This document shows positions 47,801-60,300 of a stretch of 64,000 nt of DNA, in pieces. Position numbers and translations under genes: made by a program. The notes under the pieces are model-generated. The model was not told the DNA's origin. It ran no database searches and saw nothing but the letters and a program-made list of their open reading frames with translations. Position 1 is the stretch's first letter, and every line of letters starts with the position of its first letter. This stretch comes from Elysia chlorotica. Lineage: Eukaryota; Mollusca; Gastropoda; Plakobranchidae. The stretch is taken from positions 1,389,549 through 1,453,548 of the forward strand of contig RQTK01000005.1 in the NCBI GenBank assembly GCA_003991915.1, given 5' to 3'.

Positions 47801-50800
47801 CCTGTAAGACAAGTAAATTTTTATCCCCTGTAATTTTTCAGGTTGCAGATAACTTAGACGATAGTGATGCGAAGGGAGATAAGGCTCAAGTAATAATCTA
47901 TGTGCTTTATACTAGTTTGCATCCCTCTGGAATTTTTTCTTCTTTCTTTCTTAATTTTGCATGTCTTATTTTCTTTTCTTTTTAATGGCATTGTTTACAA
48001 GAGAGAAAATTGTTACTCTCTCCTGGTTGGTCTCTTTGAGATTAGTGATAATGATCACAAGTTTAAAGAAAAAGAAATTGCACTGAAAATGAGGAACTTT
48101 GTACATCCTATTTAAATTATAAACACCAATCTCATGGGGTCCCAGTTTTGTGCTGTAGTGGATTGATCTGTAGACACAAACCCAACACGCTCTGCTTAGT
48201 GAAATGCATAGTGAAATTCATAACACAAGACTGTCTGTGTAGTGTCTGTGTAGTGAAATTCATAACACAACACTGTCTGTGTAGTGAAATTCATAACACA
48301 AGACTGTCTGTGTAGTGAAATTCATAACACAAGACTGTCTGTGTAGTGAAATTCATAACACAAGACTGTCTGTGTAGTGAAATTCATAAGACAAGTTCAT
48401 AACACAAGACTGTCTGTGTAGTAAAATGCATAACACAAGACTGTCTGTGTAGTGAAATTCATAACACAACACTGTCTGTGTAGTGAAATTCATAACACAA
48501 GACTGTCTGTGTAGTGAAATTCATAACACAAGACTGTCTGTGTAGTGAAATTCATAACACAAGACTGTCTGTGTAGTGAAATTCATAACACAAGACTGTC
48601 TGTGTAGTGAAATCAAGACTGTCTGTGTAATGAAATTCATAACCCAACACTGTCTGTGTAGTAAAATGCATAACACAACACTGTCTGTGTAGTGAAATTC
48701 ATAACACAAGACTGCCTGTGTAGTGAAATTCATAAGACAAGACTGTGTAGTGAAATGCATAAGAAAAGACTGCCTGTGTAGTAAAATTCATAACCCAACA
48801 CTGTCTGTGTAGTAAAATGCATACCGCAAGACTGTCTGTGTAGTAAAATGCATAACGCAAGACTGTCTGTGTAGTGAAATTCAAAGGAAAAGACTGTCTG
48901 TGTAGTAAAATTCATAAGACAAGACTGTGTAGTAAAATGCATAACACAACACTGTCTGTGTAGTGAAATTCATAAGAAAAGACTGTCTGTGTAGTAAAAT
49001 TCATAAGACAAGACTGTGTAGTGAAATTTATAAGACAAGACTGTCTGTGTAATGAAATTCTTAAGACAAGACTGCCTGTATAGTGAAATTCATAAGACAA
49101 GACTGTGTAGTAAAATGCACAACGCAAGACTGTCTGTGTAGTGAAATTTATAACACAACACTGTCTGTGTAGTGAAATTCATAACCCAAGACTGTCTGTG
49201 TAGTGAAATGCATAACCCAAGACTGTCTGTGAAGTGAAGTTCATAACCCAACACTGTCTGTGTAGTGAATGTAGTAAAATTCATAACCCAACACCGTCTG
49301 TGTAGTGAATGTAGTAAAATTCATAACCCAACACTGTCTGTGTAGTGAATGTAGTAGAATTCATAACCCAACACTGTCTGTGCAGTGAAATGCATTTCTT
49401 ATCTAGCAGCTGTCTCACGCTTTGTTTGGTGTCTTTTTTAGCTCTGATCCTTCAGGGTGCTAAAGTAAACTGAAGTAAGAAATTGGTAGGAAAAAAGAGA
49501 AATTTGATTGGGGAAAATCATCAACTGCAGGGAGGAAAAGTAAAATTTGAACTAAAATTAGTTGCTCCATTAAACAGTAGTTGGCATGGCCCAAAAAATA
49601 AAAAAAATAAATCGCCTTTCAGTTTTAGAAGCAATGTCATAGGAATAACCAAGAGTAAAATAAAAGAGGATCTGCAGTCATTTTTTCTATCTTGGTGTCT
49701 CAGTTTTTAATGATAAGATTTTCTAAAACCAATGTTTTTTTATACATTTAATGTAATTTATCAGCTCCTGTATATAATTATTGTAAAACTGAATTAAAAA
49801 AAAGACAGGTAATAGCGTATTTCATTCATGCTATAGTAGACGTAAGTTATTTCCAATTATCCATACAAGATCAGCTCGCTGTTTTGGCTCCGAATATACA
49901 CACTAGTTGAGGTCAGGTTGGAAACCAATATGCTGATTAACAGTAGAGGACTTGTCTTTCCTAAAAAATATGTTTTCAGTTTAGTCTTTATGAAAGAAAA
50001 GTAACCAAAAATGTCTTTAACCTTTTTTGTAGTGTAAAACCTACTAATGAAAGCAATAGATCCATGTATACATGTGTATATAATGACCAGCCAAGTTTTA
50101 TCAAGCTATGGGAGAAGCGTTTATTTAGATCTCTTGAGAAGCTTTGTAACTTTTTTTGGCAGGATTTTCAAATAATTTTGCTTCTTTTTTTTAAACAGAT
50201 AAACCAATGACAAATGGCTTTTGCATGGGTTTCTTGAAATATTTCTTCACCAAACTTTTGTTGTGACTTTATGGCTTTTTAAAATTTGTTTATGTGTGCA
50301 TACTTAATACATGCATCTTTTAAATTTTTATTTTGTTGTCCTGACGATCTGTACTTTCCAAATCTGTTTCTTAGTTTTGATGAATTGGAGGCAGCTCTCT
50401 TATTAAGCCTTTAGGCTACATGTTAGCACATGTTGTGGATGGTTACTATCATGCTACAATTTCTCTCTAAATTAATGGGTTTTTTTTTACCATTGCATAG
50501 CAAGTAACTATTATTTTTGTCTGAGCCAAAGGCTATACCCAGGCTGTTATAGAAATTATAAGCTTGTAAGCATCTAATTCTCTGCATAATTAGACCTATA
50601 CTGTTTTTCTCTTTTTGTATGCATTCACTGCTTGTCATGTAGAGGTTTGACACCTGAGCTATTGGTACTCCTGGGTTTAAAGTGGGTTACTGGCATGCTC
50701 ATGCTTTTTTTTGGGTATATTATGCTCTTAGTTTAAAAATTTGTCTTTCGTTCCCATTTGCTTAGCAGATCAGTCACAATTCTAGAATAAAGTTGCTTTG

Positions 50801-51973
50801 AGTTTAAAGTATATAAACAAACTAATACTTTCCAATGGATATAACGGTACCGGGTAGCTTTGGACAAATGGCTTTTATCTTTTATCTTTTCTTTTTGTTT
50901 TTGCTGCCAATGTCACTTAGCTTTTGTGGATTTTTCTTAACCATTAAGTCCACATAGCCATACTTTCCCTTATTTGAAAATAAAATATTTATGAATATCA
51001 TATAGTTATGTTTCTCAGTTACTTCTGATAATAGAAGGCTGGAAATGGACAAAAAGTACAGATAATAAAGTGACTTGCTTGTTTGTTTGTTTTGTTGTTG
51101 ATTTAGTGAAGTTCTTAGCTATTAAAAGTCACATAGGTATCTCTTGCTCTCTGAATCTGATTCCAGAATGCTTTTCTGTGATAGTCCTTCAGAGGGCCTT
51201 GTTATGTTCTAGTGATGAAACCCTCGCACACCAAAATATAGATTACTTTTACAGACTGACATGTAGCAGTGATTGACATTATTCAGAATTATTAGTTCTT
51301 TTGACACCGGGTTTTTAGGACTTCAGGATTTTTCTTGATCCATCACATAGACTAGTAAGCTATAATATCTTTTATTGTTGCTCCTTTGTTTGCACAGAGC
51401 GAACCTGTGGAGAACCTGATAGGATTCAACATGGTGAGCTATCGCTCCTGCAAGAACCTGTGGAAGTCGTGTGTGGAGCACCACACCTTCTTCCGCCTGC
51501 ACCAGCCCAACCCGCCATCGAAGAAAATCTTTTCCATGGGGTCCAAATTCAGGTATAGGTAAGTCCACAAACTGGTTTTTCTTTCATTGTTATCATTGGA
51601 GATTATGACACAGGCGCTGTCTACTTGTAATGAGTCGCCAACAGCTCACAATGTCCATTAGAAGGGCTCATTGTAAACATTAGTGATATTGGTTATTTTG
51701 AGTCCTAATATTGTCATATTAGTGTTTAGACCTGCATGTTTTCTGACACCACAGTCGATCGGCTAAATGTTACGGCCAAAACTCGAGTGACGTCATTATT
51801 GGCGTGTGAGCAATCAGCCACTTTATCAGTGGATCCATGAATTGCTGACAGTCGAACAGGGAATTGCTGACATTGTTGGCAAGTTTCCGACAAAATCGTC
51901 ATAAAATTATTTTTAGCTCATTGGGAATCTCCACTATGATAGAAATTCTCCACTGTCAGAAAGCCAAGAAGTG

Positions 51974-52058
<85 letters not shown>

Positions 52059-55000
52059 ATTCCGGAATGATATAGTAAAAAAAATCCTAAAAAAAAAATT
52101 CTGAACTTTAGAATATCAACATAAGTTTAAGACAGATCCTTGTTCACTTTTTAAGAGCTGACATGACAAAACAAATTTCTATCAGTTAACTTTGAAATTT
52201 TACTTAACTGCCTGAGGTTTAAAAAGTGTCCTCTTTTAATGTTAAGAGTCAAGATTGGCCATGGTGATGGGTGCAAAAAAGTTAAGGCAGAAAAATTTGA
52301 ATAGGGCTCACATGCAGGTCTAAGTATTATTAAGAGAATATTATCCTTTGTTGGAAACAATCTTAAATGATTTTGTGTATTGATTAGGTACTGATACTAT
52401 GGTTCAATTTATATGGGTCATACACATTTTTTTTTTCATTGTTTATAATGAACTTATTATAAACGTATGAAAAATTCGTTTATCTATAGATTTTGTCTTT
52501 GACTGTATATGAGCCTCCATCTTGAACCAAATCTGGCTCTGGTTGACTTGAGTGGGATGGACGAAAATATCTTTTTTTAAAATATTTTGTGCTTGTGACA
52601 TTTCTGATCATCTTTAACTTGAATTACTAGATACCTGAGACTGATTGTATCAAATAAATGTGTTTTATGAACCCATCATACATGTCAACTCCATCTTTGT
52701 TGCTTTCAAACATATGTATTTCTCTTAATTCTCTGAAATCATCGCTTTGCTCTTGGTAAGATATCCTCACATTTAATTCGGCTACCTTCCCACCAGTTCC
52801 AGTCGCAATAATACAAAAAGCCATGGAGAACTGTGTTGTGCTGTTGTTTGATGTTTCCCCTGACTGTCCATCCACACTGTGTTCCCCTCTGGTTGTTTGT
52901 ACCAGAGCTGGGATACACGCACACACCTAGCTTTCATCATCTCCGCTGTGTTGTCAGTGTATGTGTGTGTCTCTACAGGGTTTTCACATCATGTGCCCCG
53001 TAGCATGGCAGTTTCTTATAGCATACAGTTCAAATCAATCAAATGCAGCATAGTTTTTTTACATGGTACAGCCAGACATGTTTTCTTGAAGTTTTTAAAA
53101 TAAATAATGTATAAAGGAACGGGAATTATGATAAATTAAAAGGTTTTTTGTTGTTGCTTTTTTTTTTTTCTTGTCTCAAGGCAACTTGAGAAGAGGAGAG
53201 ATCAGAGTATGCATATTGTTTACACTGCATTACAAATAACTGGGTCCTGGGGCAAATGTCTTCAGCTTTCCATCATACCAGCAGCTTTACCTGTAGACCA
53301 TGGCAATTAGAGCTCCATAAGTATTCAGACAGCAACAACAGTTTGAGTCTTAGCACATTGTAAAAACTGATGGCAAATAATTTTGCATTGGTTTTTTGAA
53401 AGGAGTCCTTCATAAAACACATATTAAAACAGTATAATTTGCAAAAGAAAAAAAATGTAAGGTTTGTATGTTTAAACATCAATATATATCTATAACATGT
53501 TCAACAGCTTATTTGGCATCATTAATAAATAGAGAAAGTTGCAACTGAAAGAGATATTATAATTATTGTTCAGTAGAATATATTTAAGAAAGCAAGATGG
53601 CATCCTGTGTAATATTGTCCTCAAACGAAGAAAGCCCACTGTAAAAATTCCTTCTTTTTTTTTTGGAAATTTCAAGAAACTCAGGACTATGTGATTGTTT
53701 GCTGAATGCTATCAGAAACTTGTGTGAAGGGGGTCTAAAAGCTGTCAATAATATATGTAAATTTTGAGTAAACTCTGATTCAAGAGCAACATTTATGTTA
53801 TCCCTGTTGTCATTGCAATTATTTTGTGTTTTTTTCTCCTCCCCCCACCGCAGGATGACGTGGTCGCTGTTGATATATTCAGATTTGACAAAGTTTTCTA
53901 TTTTTTCTTCTTCTTCATTTTATATCCTCTTTGTTTGTGTTTTCCACTTGTGTCTTCCTATGCTAATCAACATTAACAATAGATTCCATCTTTTGATATA
54001 ATCACAATTATTAGAACTCTTATACTACCTGTCTTGTTACATTAACTGTTGGGCGTGGATGGGAAAGTGGGGCAATGAGACCATGAGAGATTGCTGCAAT
54101 CCAAAAAGTCTCAGCTTACAAAGTAAAATAGAAAATTTGTTATGTATTTGTTAACTGTGTTATGTATTTTCACGGATTTTGATTTCCAAAGAGACAGATT
54201 GTGTAGTAAAAGTTAATGATTATCAGGAAACACTGTAGATCTAGGCAGGGGCCAACAGTGTTGCACTACTGCTGTAACAAGTATCCCACTATGACTGCCA
54301 TTAAGCCTGATATCAAGTGATAAAGACAATTTTGCAATTGTGGCACTTTAAAGTCAGTTTTGGTAGAGTTAACTTTTGTGCACTGTGAAGTGATTTACTA
54401 GTGATTTTTGCAAGGTATACTTTTGTTGCACTGCAAATTGATGAAGCTGATAACTAGTGTTGGTTTTTGTAGTGTCGCACTATAGCTGGCCATTTTGTTC
54501 ACGGCTCCACCCCTTCTTTCATTCTGTCGCTAGCACGGCGGAGGAGATTTTATCCAACCTTAGCCCTACTATATGATATATCGTAGACTAACTCCACCCT
54601 AACTCATCCCACCATCATTCGCACTTTAACTTACTTTCCATCCATCAAGACGGCCATCTGCCATCAGTGATCATTTTAAACTCTTCACTCTTGCCCTGTG
54701 TCAGCGTCAGTCTGTGTGTGGCAGGAGGAGAAGCAGTGTGGTGCAGGCTAACCCATCGGCTGTTTTTCTCAAACTCACCCAGCTAGGAAAGACTAACTAA
54801 AACACATTTTTTGCCATTAAAGTACTCTGGCTTGCCATGATTATAAGTCTTGAGATAGTAAAAAAACAAACAAAAATCACTGAAGATATAAGGGGGACAA
54901 CTTTCCATGGTTGTAGGATTCAGGCAGGAACATCTCACTGCATGAGCTCTAGCTGTAGGATATAGACAGGAACATCTTTATATGGGGAGCAGGAAACACC

Positions 55001-57274
55001 ACTGCATGAGCACTAGCTGTAGGATATAGACAGGAACATCTTTATATGGGGAGCTCTAGCTGTAGAATATAGACAGGGCCATCTTTATATGGGGAGCAGG
55101 AAACACCACTGCATGAGCTCTAGCTGTAGGATATAGACAGGAACATCTTTATATGGGGAGCAGGAAACACCACTGCATGAGCTCTAGCTGTAGGATATAG
55201 ACAGGAACATCTTTATATGGGGAGCAGGAAACACCACTGCATGAGCTCTAGCTGTAGGATATAGACAGGAACATCTTTATATAGAGCAGGAAACACCAGG
55301 TATATAGACAGGAACATCTTTATATGGGGAGCAGTAAACACCACTGCATGAGCTCTAGCTGTAGGATATAGACAGGAACATCTTTATATGGGGAGCAGGA
55401 AACACCACTGCATGAGCTCTAGCTGTAGGATATAGGCAGGAACATCTTTATATGGGGAGCAGGAAACACCACTGCATGAGCTCTAGCTGTAGGATATAGA
55501 CAGGAACATCTTTATATGGGGGCAGGAAACACCACTGCATGAGCTCTAGCTGTAGGATATAGACAGGAACATCTTTATATGGGGAGCAGGAAACACCACT
55601 GCATGAGCTCTAGCTGTAGGATATAGACAGGAACATCTTTATATGGGGAGCAGGAAACACCACTGCATGAGCACTAGCTGTAGGATATAGGCAGGAACAT
55701 CTATATATGGGGAGCAGGAAACACCACTGCATGAGCTCTAGCTGTAGGATATTGGTGGACAGGACCATTTGCGATGTTGAGGCTATACCAGCATATTAAG
55801 TCTACCATCATGTATCGTACCGACGGCGGCCGAGTTATTGATATTACTGATTCAATCGCGTTTGTTGGACGAATGGTCAGTTTCACCGGATCAGATGCCA
55901 AACGCTGGCACCTATACAAAACAAAAACACAAAAACAACAACAACAGACGAACAAACGCTTATTTTGAGCTTATGGAGGATAATTTAATTATGGTGTCTA
56001 AGGGACTTTTTCGAAAGACTTATCATCAAGTGATGGGGGATTTGCCTGCTCCGTGTAAAGAAGAGATAATAAGGAGAAGCCATGGTATGCCGCAGCACCA
56101 CACTGCTCTATGTGAGATCGTGCAGAGAGAAAGTGTTGAGAACTTCTAACCACCATTGACATGCCACTACCGCCTATTGTGTCTATTGCAGTGGTAGGAC
56201 GGAATTTCAAACGTTAGAAGAGAGTAAACGAAGGGCCAAAATAGAGAGACCGTTCTCCAGGTAGGCTCTACACTGATATTTTCTCTTTTTTTTTCTTCTT
56301 CTTTTTTCCATACGTTTCCCCTTCTTTTTACTTTTGCAAGTGATAGATGAAAATCCTTTACCGAAGAAGAAGTAATAGACATAACTCTGCATCGTAGAGA
56401 TTAGTGTGAAGGCCTCTAGGAGAATGTGTGCCTTGGTAAATCTCCTCTTGCCTTTTTTGTGTTGCTTCTGCTGCTGTTGTAATAGCTAGATGTAGAAGTT
56501 GTGGTTGTAGCTGCAGCTTTTAACGTTGCACGCTATAGCAGTACATGTGTTTATAAATATATATTGTTACACAACAATTCACTAATAAAATATATGGCGT
56601 CGCTTTTAATCCGTAGAAAAGGCTTCTTGTTTTGCAGTACTCACAACGCTTTTCACCTTTTGCCCAGCTCTCCCCTCGCCCCAACTGTTTCCCTTTGTGA
56701 GCAGATTTCAGTTGAGCTCGGTGTTTGACCCTTAGTTGATCTCATACAGACTTAGAAGCTAACCAGACCTGGAGATGATAGAAGTGAAGAAGAACATCTT
56801 CAGTATTTTGTTTCTGTCAATCAAGGAATAAGAGGGAACTGGAAGAATAATAAATTGTGTGTGTGTGGGGTGTGGGGGGGGTGGGGGGGGGGGGGGGGGG
56901 GCTTAACAGTCGTCAATTGTGTATTTAGCTAGACTGAGACGTTAGTTTCTAGTATTTGAGTGATCTTGATACGATTGAATGGGTTGGGTAGATTGGTTCA
57001 TTAATAGGTAAATAAGGGAGAAGAGGAAGAAGGCGCAGGTTAAACGGTCGGTTTGTGTGATTCCTGTTAGTTTATCCACGGTTAAATGGCTCCATCTGAT
57101 GCATGCATTTAATTGGTCGTCTAAATTCAAATCTCTTTTAGTCCGTGTGTGCTGGGTCAATCCTACATTGATCTTATATTTATCCCACCCATCTTTGGTG
57201 ATCCCTCCCCCCCCCCCCCCCCACCCCCACACACACACGCACACATGTACTTGAATTCTTTAAATTGTACGTTG

Positions 57275-57326
<52 letters not shown>

Positions 57327-60300
57327 GAACTAATTTACCCGTCTTTCTCCTGAACAGGACTCATCTCTTATCAACTGAACCTAGTCTTTTTCCTGTGTGT
57401 GGTTGACAGACCTTAAAATATCTTCTCCTTGCACCTAAATCGCCATTTCTGTCATTGGGCTGAACTCTCTCGTCAATGGTCTTTTCTGTGAGCAGGGACA
57501 TTTTATTTTTTGTATTGGGCTTGAGATTTTCACTTATTGCTAGTGTCTACACGTGTGTGTGCGTGTGTGTGCGCGCGCATCCTCCGCCGTTCCAATCCAG
57601 ATCCTCGTTGAAGTGAGTGCTAGCGCCTGTCAGCTTCAGTTATTTACCGCACGTCCCATAATTTACGGTGTGATGCTCGAAACACTAGTCAGGCAGTTCA
57701 GTTGGTTCACATGCTGTGCCTGATGTGTAGGGTAGCCATGGTTTGAATTTAGGAGTGAAATCTTGGGTCTGGAGTTGTTGCCAATAATATTGTGAAGTAA
57801 GACGGGAGCCGCTTGTAGCGAGAGAGAACCTATTAGGGAGCTCCTGTGTCGGTACTTGCAGTTCCACATACTTGTTCTCTGTGCAGAACCTGTGATTGCT
57901 CTCCTGTCAGCCCCAGGTATAATTAGGTTGGACCAAGTACATTCTATGTCGCCTGGCGGGGCGTCGCTCCACACGATCGCGTCTAAGTATGACCCGCAAG
58001 GTCAACACTACAGTCCTGATCTGGCTCTCCACGTGCGATGCTCTGACCAGGTGCTCATAGAGTGGCTGATGGGTACACACTAATTATTTACATTGGCCTT
58101 TAATAATTCTAGGCCTAATCCCTCGGACTCGATCTTCGTATGCCGAAATCCAAACCCATGCTTAACTAACAAGACCTTGAGTTACTCGTAACGTTCTGCC
58201 ACACCAAGGCATTATTCTACATAGTGGTTTGCTCGAAAGTAGCAAAATTCAACAGTAACATGTTTCGTTGATACCAGGTACTTGGTCGCTGACTATCACG
58301 GCTATAAGGGGTAGTAATAGTGTCCCAGAATTCAGGATACCTGAGTGTTTTGTGTGCGTCAGGCGGGTTAAGTTCACGAGTCCGTCGTAACTTTCCGTTT
58401 ACGTGTACAGTAATATATGTAAAATACTTGAGTGATGCACGTACGAATCCTAAAGTTTCTTTCAAGGACACATTAAGTTTCGTCTTTTATTATCTTATCT
58501 TATTATCCCGTCTTAGCTTTCAAACTTTTAAATGGTTTGTGTGTCGTGGCCAAGCTGGAAAGTACTCTAAAACCAGTTAAATGGACATGTCCTGTCAAAG
58601 GAAACAAACCATTCCTTATACCATTCTGAGAATGGGACAGAGGAGATAAACTGCTGGACGGCTCAGTGGGAGGCAATCCGCCGCTGGTCAATTACCGTAG
58701 GCAAACAAAGGGTAGGGCGCACTCGGCACTTCTGCAGATTAAAAGCCATCGGGTAATACACACTGTTTCACAACGTTGGTAGTCCGAGTTGAGAAGGACG
58801 CCTCTCCGACTTTGATAAACTGCCATGCACTGTAACAGTTGGCAAATTGAGAGGACTAGCTCTAGGTTCTCTTGTGCCAAGGTGAAATTCCCAGTCCACT
58901 GGAAAGTGAACTGAGAGTTAAAAAAATGAAAGAAGTTATATATCTTTTGCACACACAAAAATGACTATGTTTTTAAAAGTTATTTTTGTTTTCCTCCGTT
59001 TTTGTTTTCCTCGGTTTTTGTTTTATTTGTTTCAAATATTGAAGTTAATGCATGTAATAGAAGGGCATGGTTGACACAGTTTGAATTGCCCGTGGAATTA
59101 ACGAGTCTCTCAAGCATTCTCGAGTTGGTCTCACGAAATGTATCATGCTTTCTATCGGATATCGCCAAGGCTCTTTGTCATCTCTCAATCTATATCTTTC
59201 CAGCTATTTCCACCCCTTTCCTTTTTTCTCTTTTAACCATGCTATGCTGAGTCCCACATGGTATATTCTATATACTACCTCTATGCTGTGACACTTTAAA
59301 AAAATTGAAAGTGGACTCGAAAGACAACCGGACGCTGTATTTTCATTTTCGTAAACGTGTTTTCATTAGTACATGTGTTTTTAATGGTGCGTCAAACTCA
59401 AAAGTGCTTTTTTGTTATTTTGTTTTTATTACCCAAAGCTGGGAGTTCACAATTCGTGCAAAACCCCCTAGGTGAATCTTGCTGTTTATTCAATAAGTCC
59501 GGTTTTGTCAAACTTTAGTATCACTGAAGGTGCGATTCTAAAACAAGAAAGTTAAATTGTTCTTTAATGCTGTATTGTTTACACTATGTTGTAACATCCG
59601 ATCGGTGTTCAGCCCCATTTTGAGTCCGCTTAATACGAGATCCGTCCAAAAGAGTGTGTGGGTCTCATCTCTCTCAAACCAGTGGAACAGCAGCAAGGCT
59701 GGTCTGAATTAGAAAACTATTATACGTGACTTGAACGAGAGGAGGGGTGGGGTGGTGGGAAGATAACAGGCCAATCAAACATGTATGAATGGGTGTATTT
59801 TTGTGAGTTTCCTCATTCCTTTTCCCCCAACCTTCTATTATTATGTTGTGTGGCCCACTGCAGTAGTATTGCTGTAGTCGAGAGAGCACTAACCATAACG
59901 CAGTGTGCAGCCCGAGTTAGAGAGCTCCAACTATTTTCTTTGATATTGTATCTTTTGTTGGTATTTCCACAATCACCTTAACTCCTTTTCTATATCCACC
60001 TTGATTGCTCTTCCCCCAAGTTTTTCCCCTCATTTGTTATTCTAAAACCCTAATCTTACTTTTGGGATGAGCTGTATCCACTATAATGTACAACAATGTT
60101 CGCTATCTCTAAACACTGGTTTACCAAGCCTTCGGTACAGTCTGGTCCTCGCCAGGTTTCTCATGTTACTCCCAGCAATATTAATTTTATACTGGGGCTC
60201 AGAAGTTCTGTCTAGATAACTTTGAGAGGAGAAAAGGTTTCGTGCGTTTATTTTCATTGGTTTTTTTTTTCGCCTGTAGCTTTGAATAATCGCACCCTCA

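Noticed and set aside
48521..49284. Multiple minus-strand frames with repeating MNFTTQTVL-like peptides
   Set aside because: They are generated by the 31-bp minisatellite. The period is not a multiple of three and frames shift with each indel.
53834..54790. Acceptor-like sites followed by open frames as the missing PTPN4-like exon
   Set aside because: The translated sequences at 53834 and 54724 do not resemble the FERM-adjacent region and reach stops without good donors.
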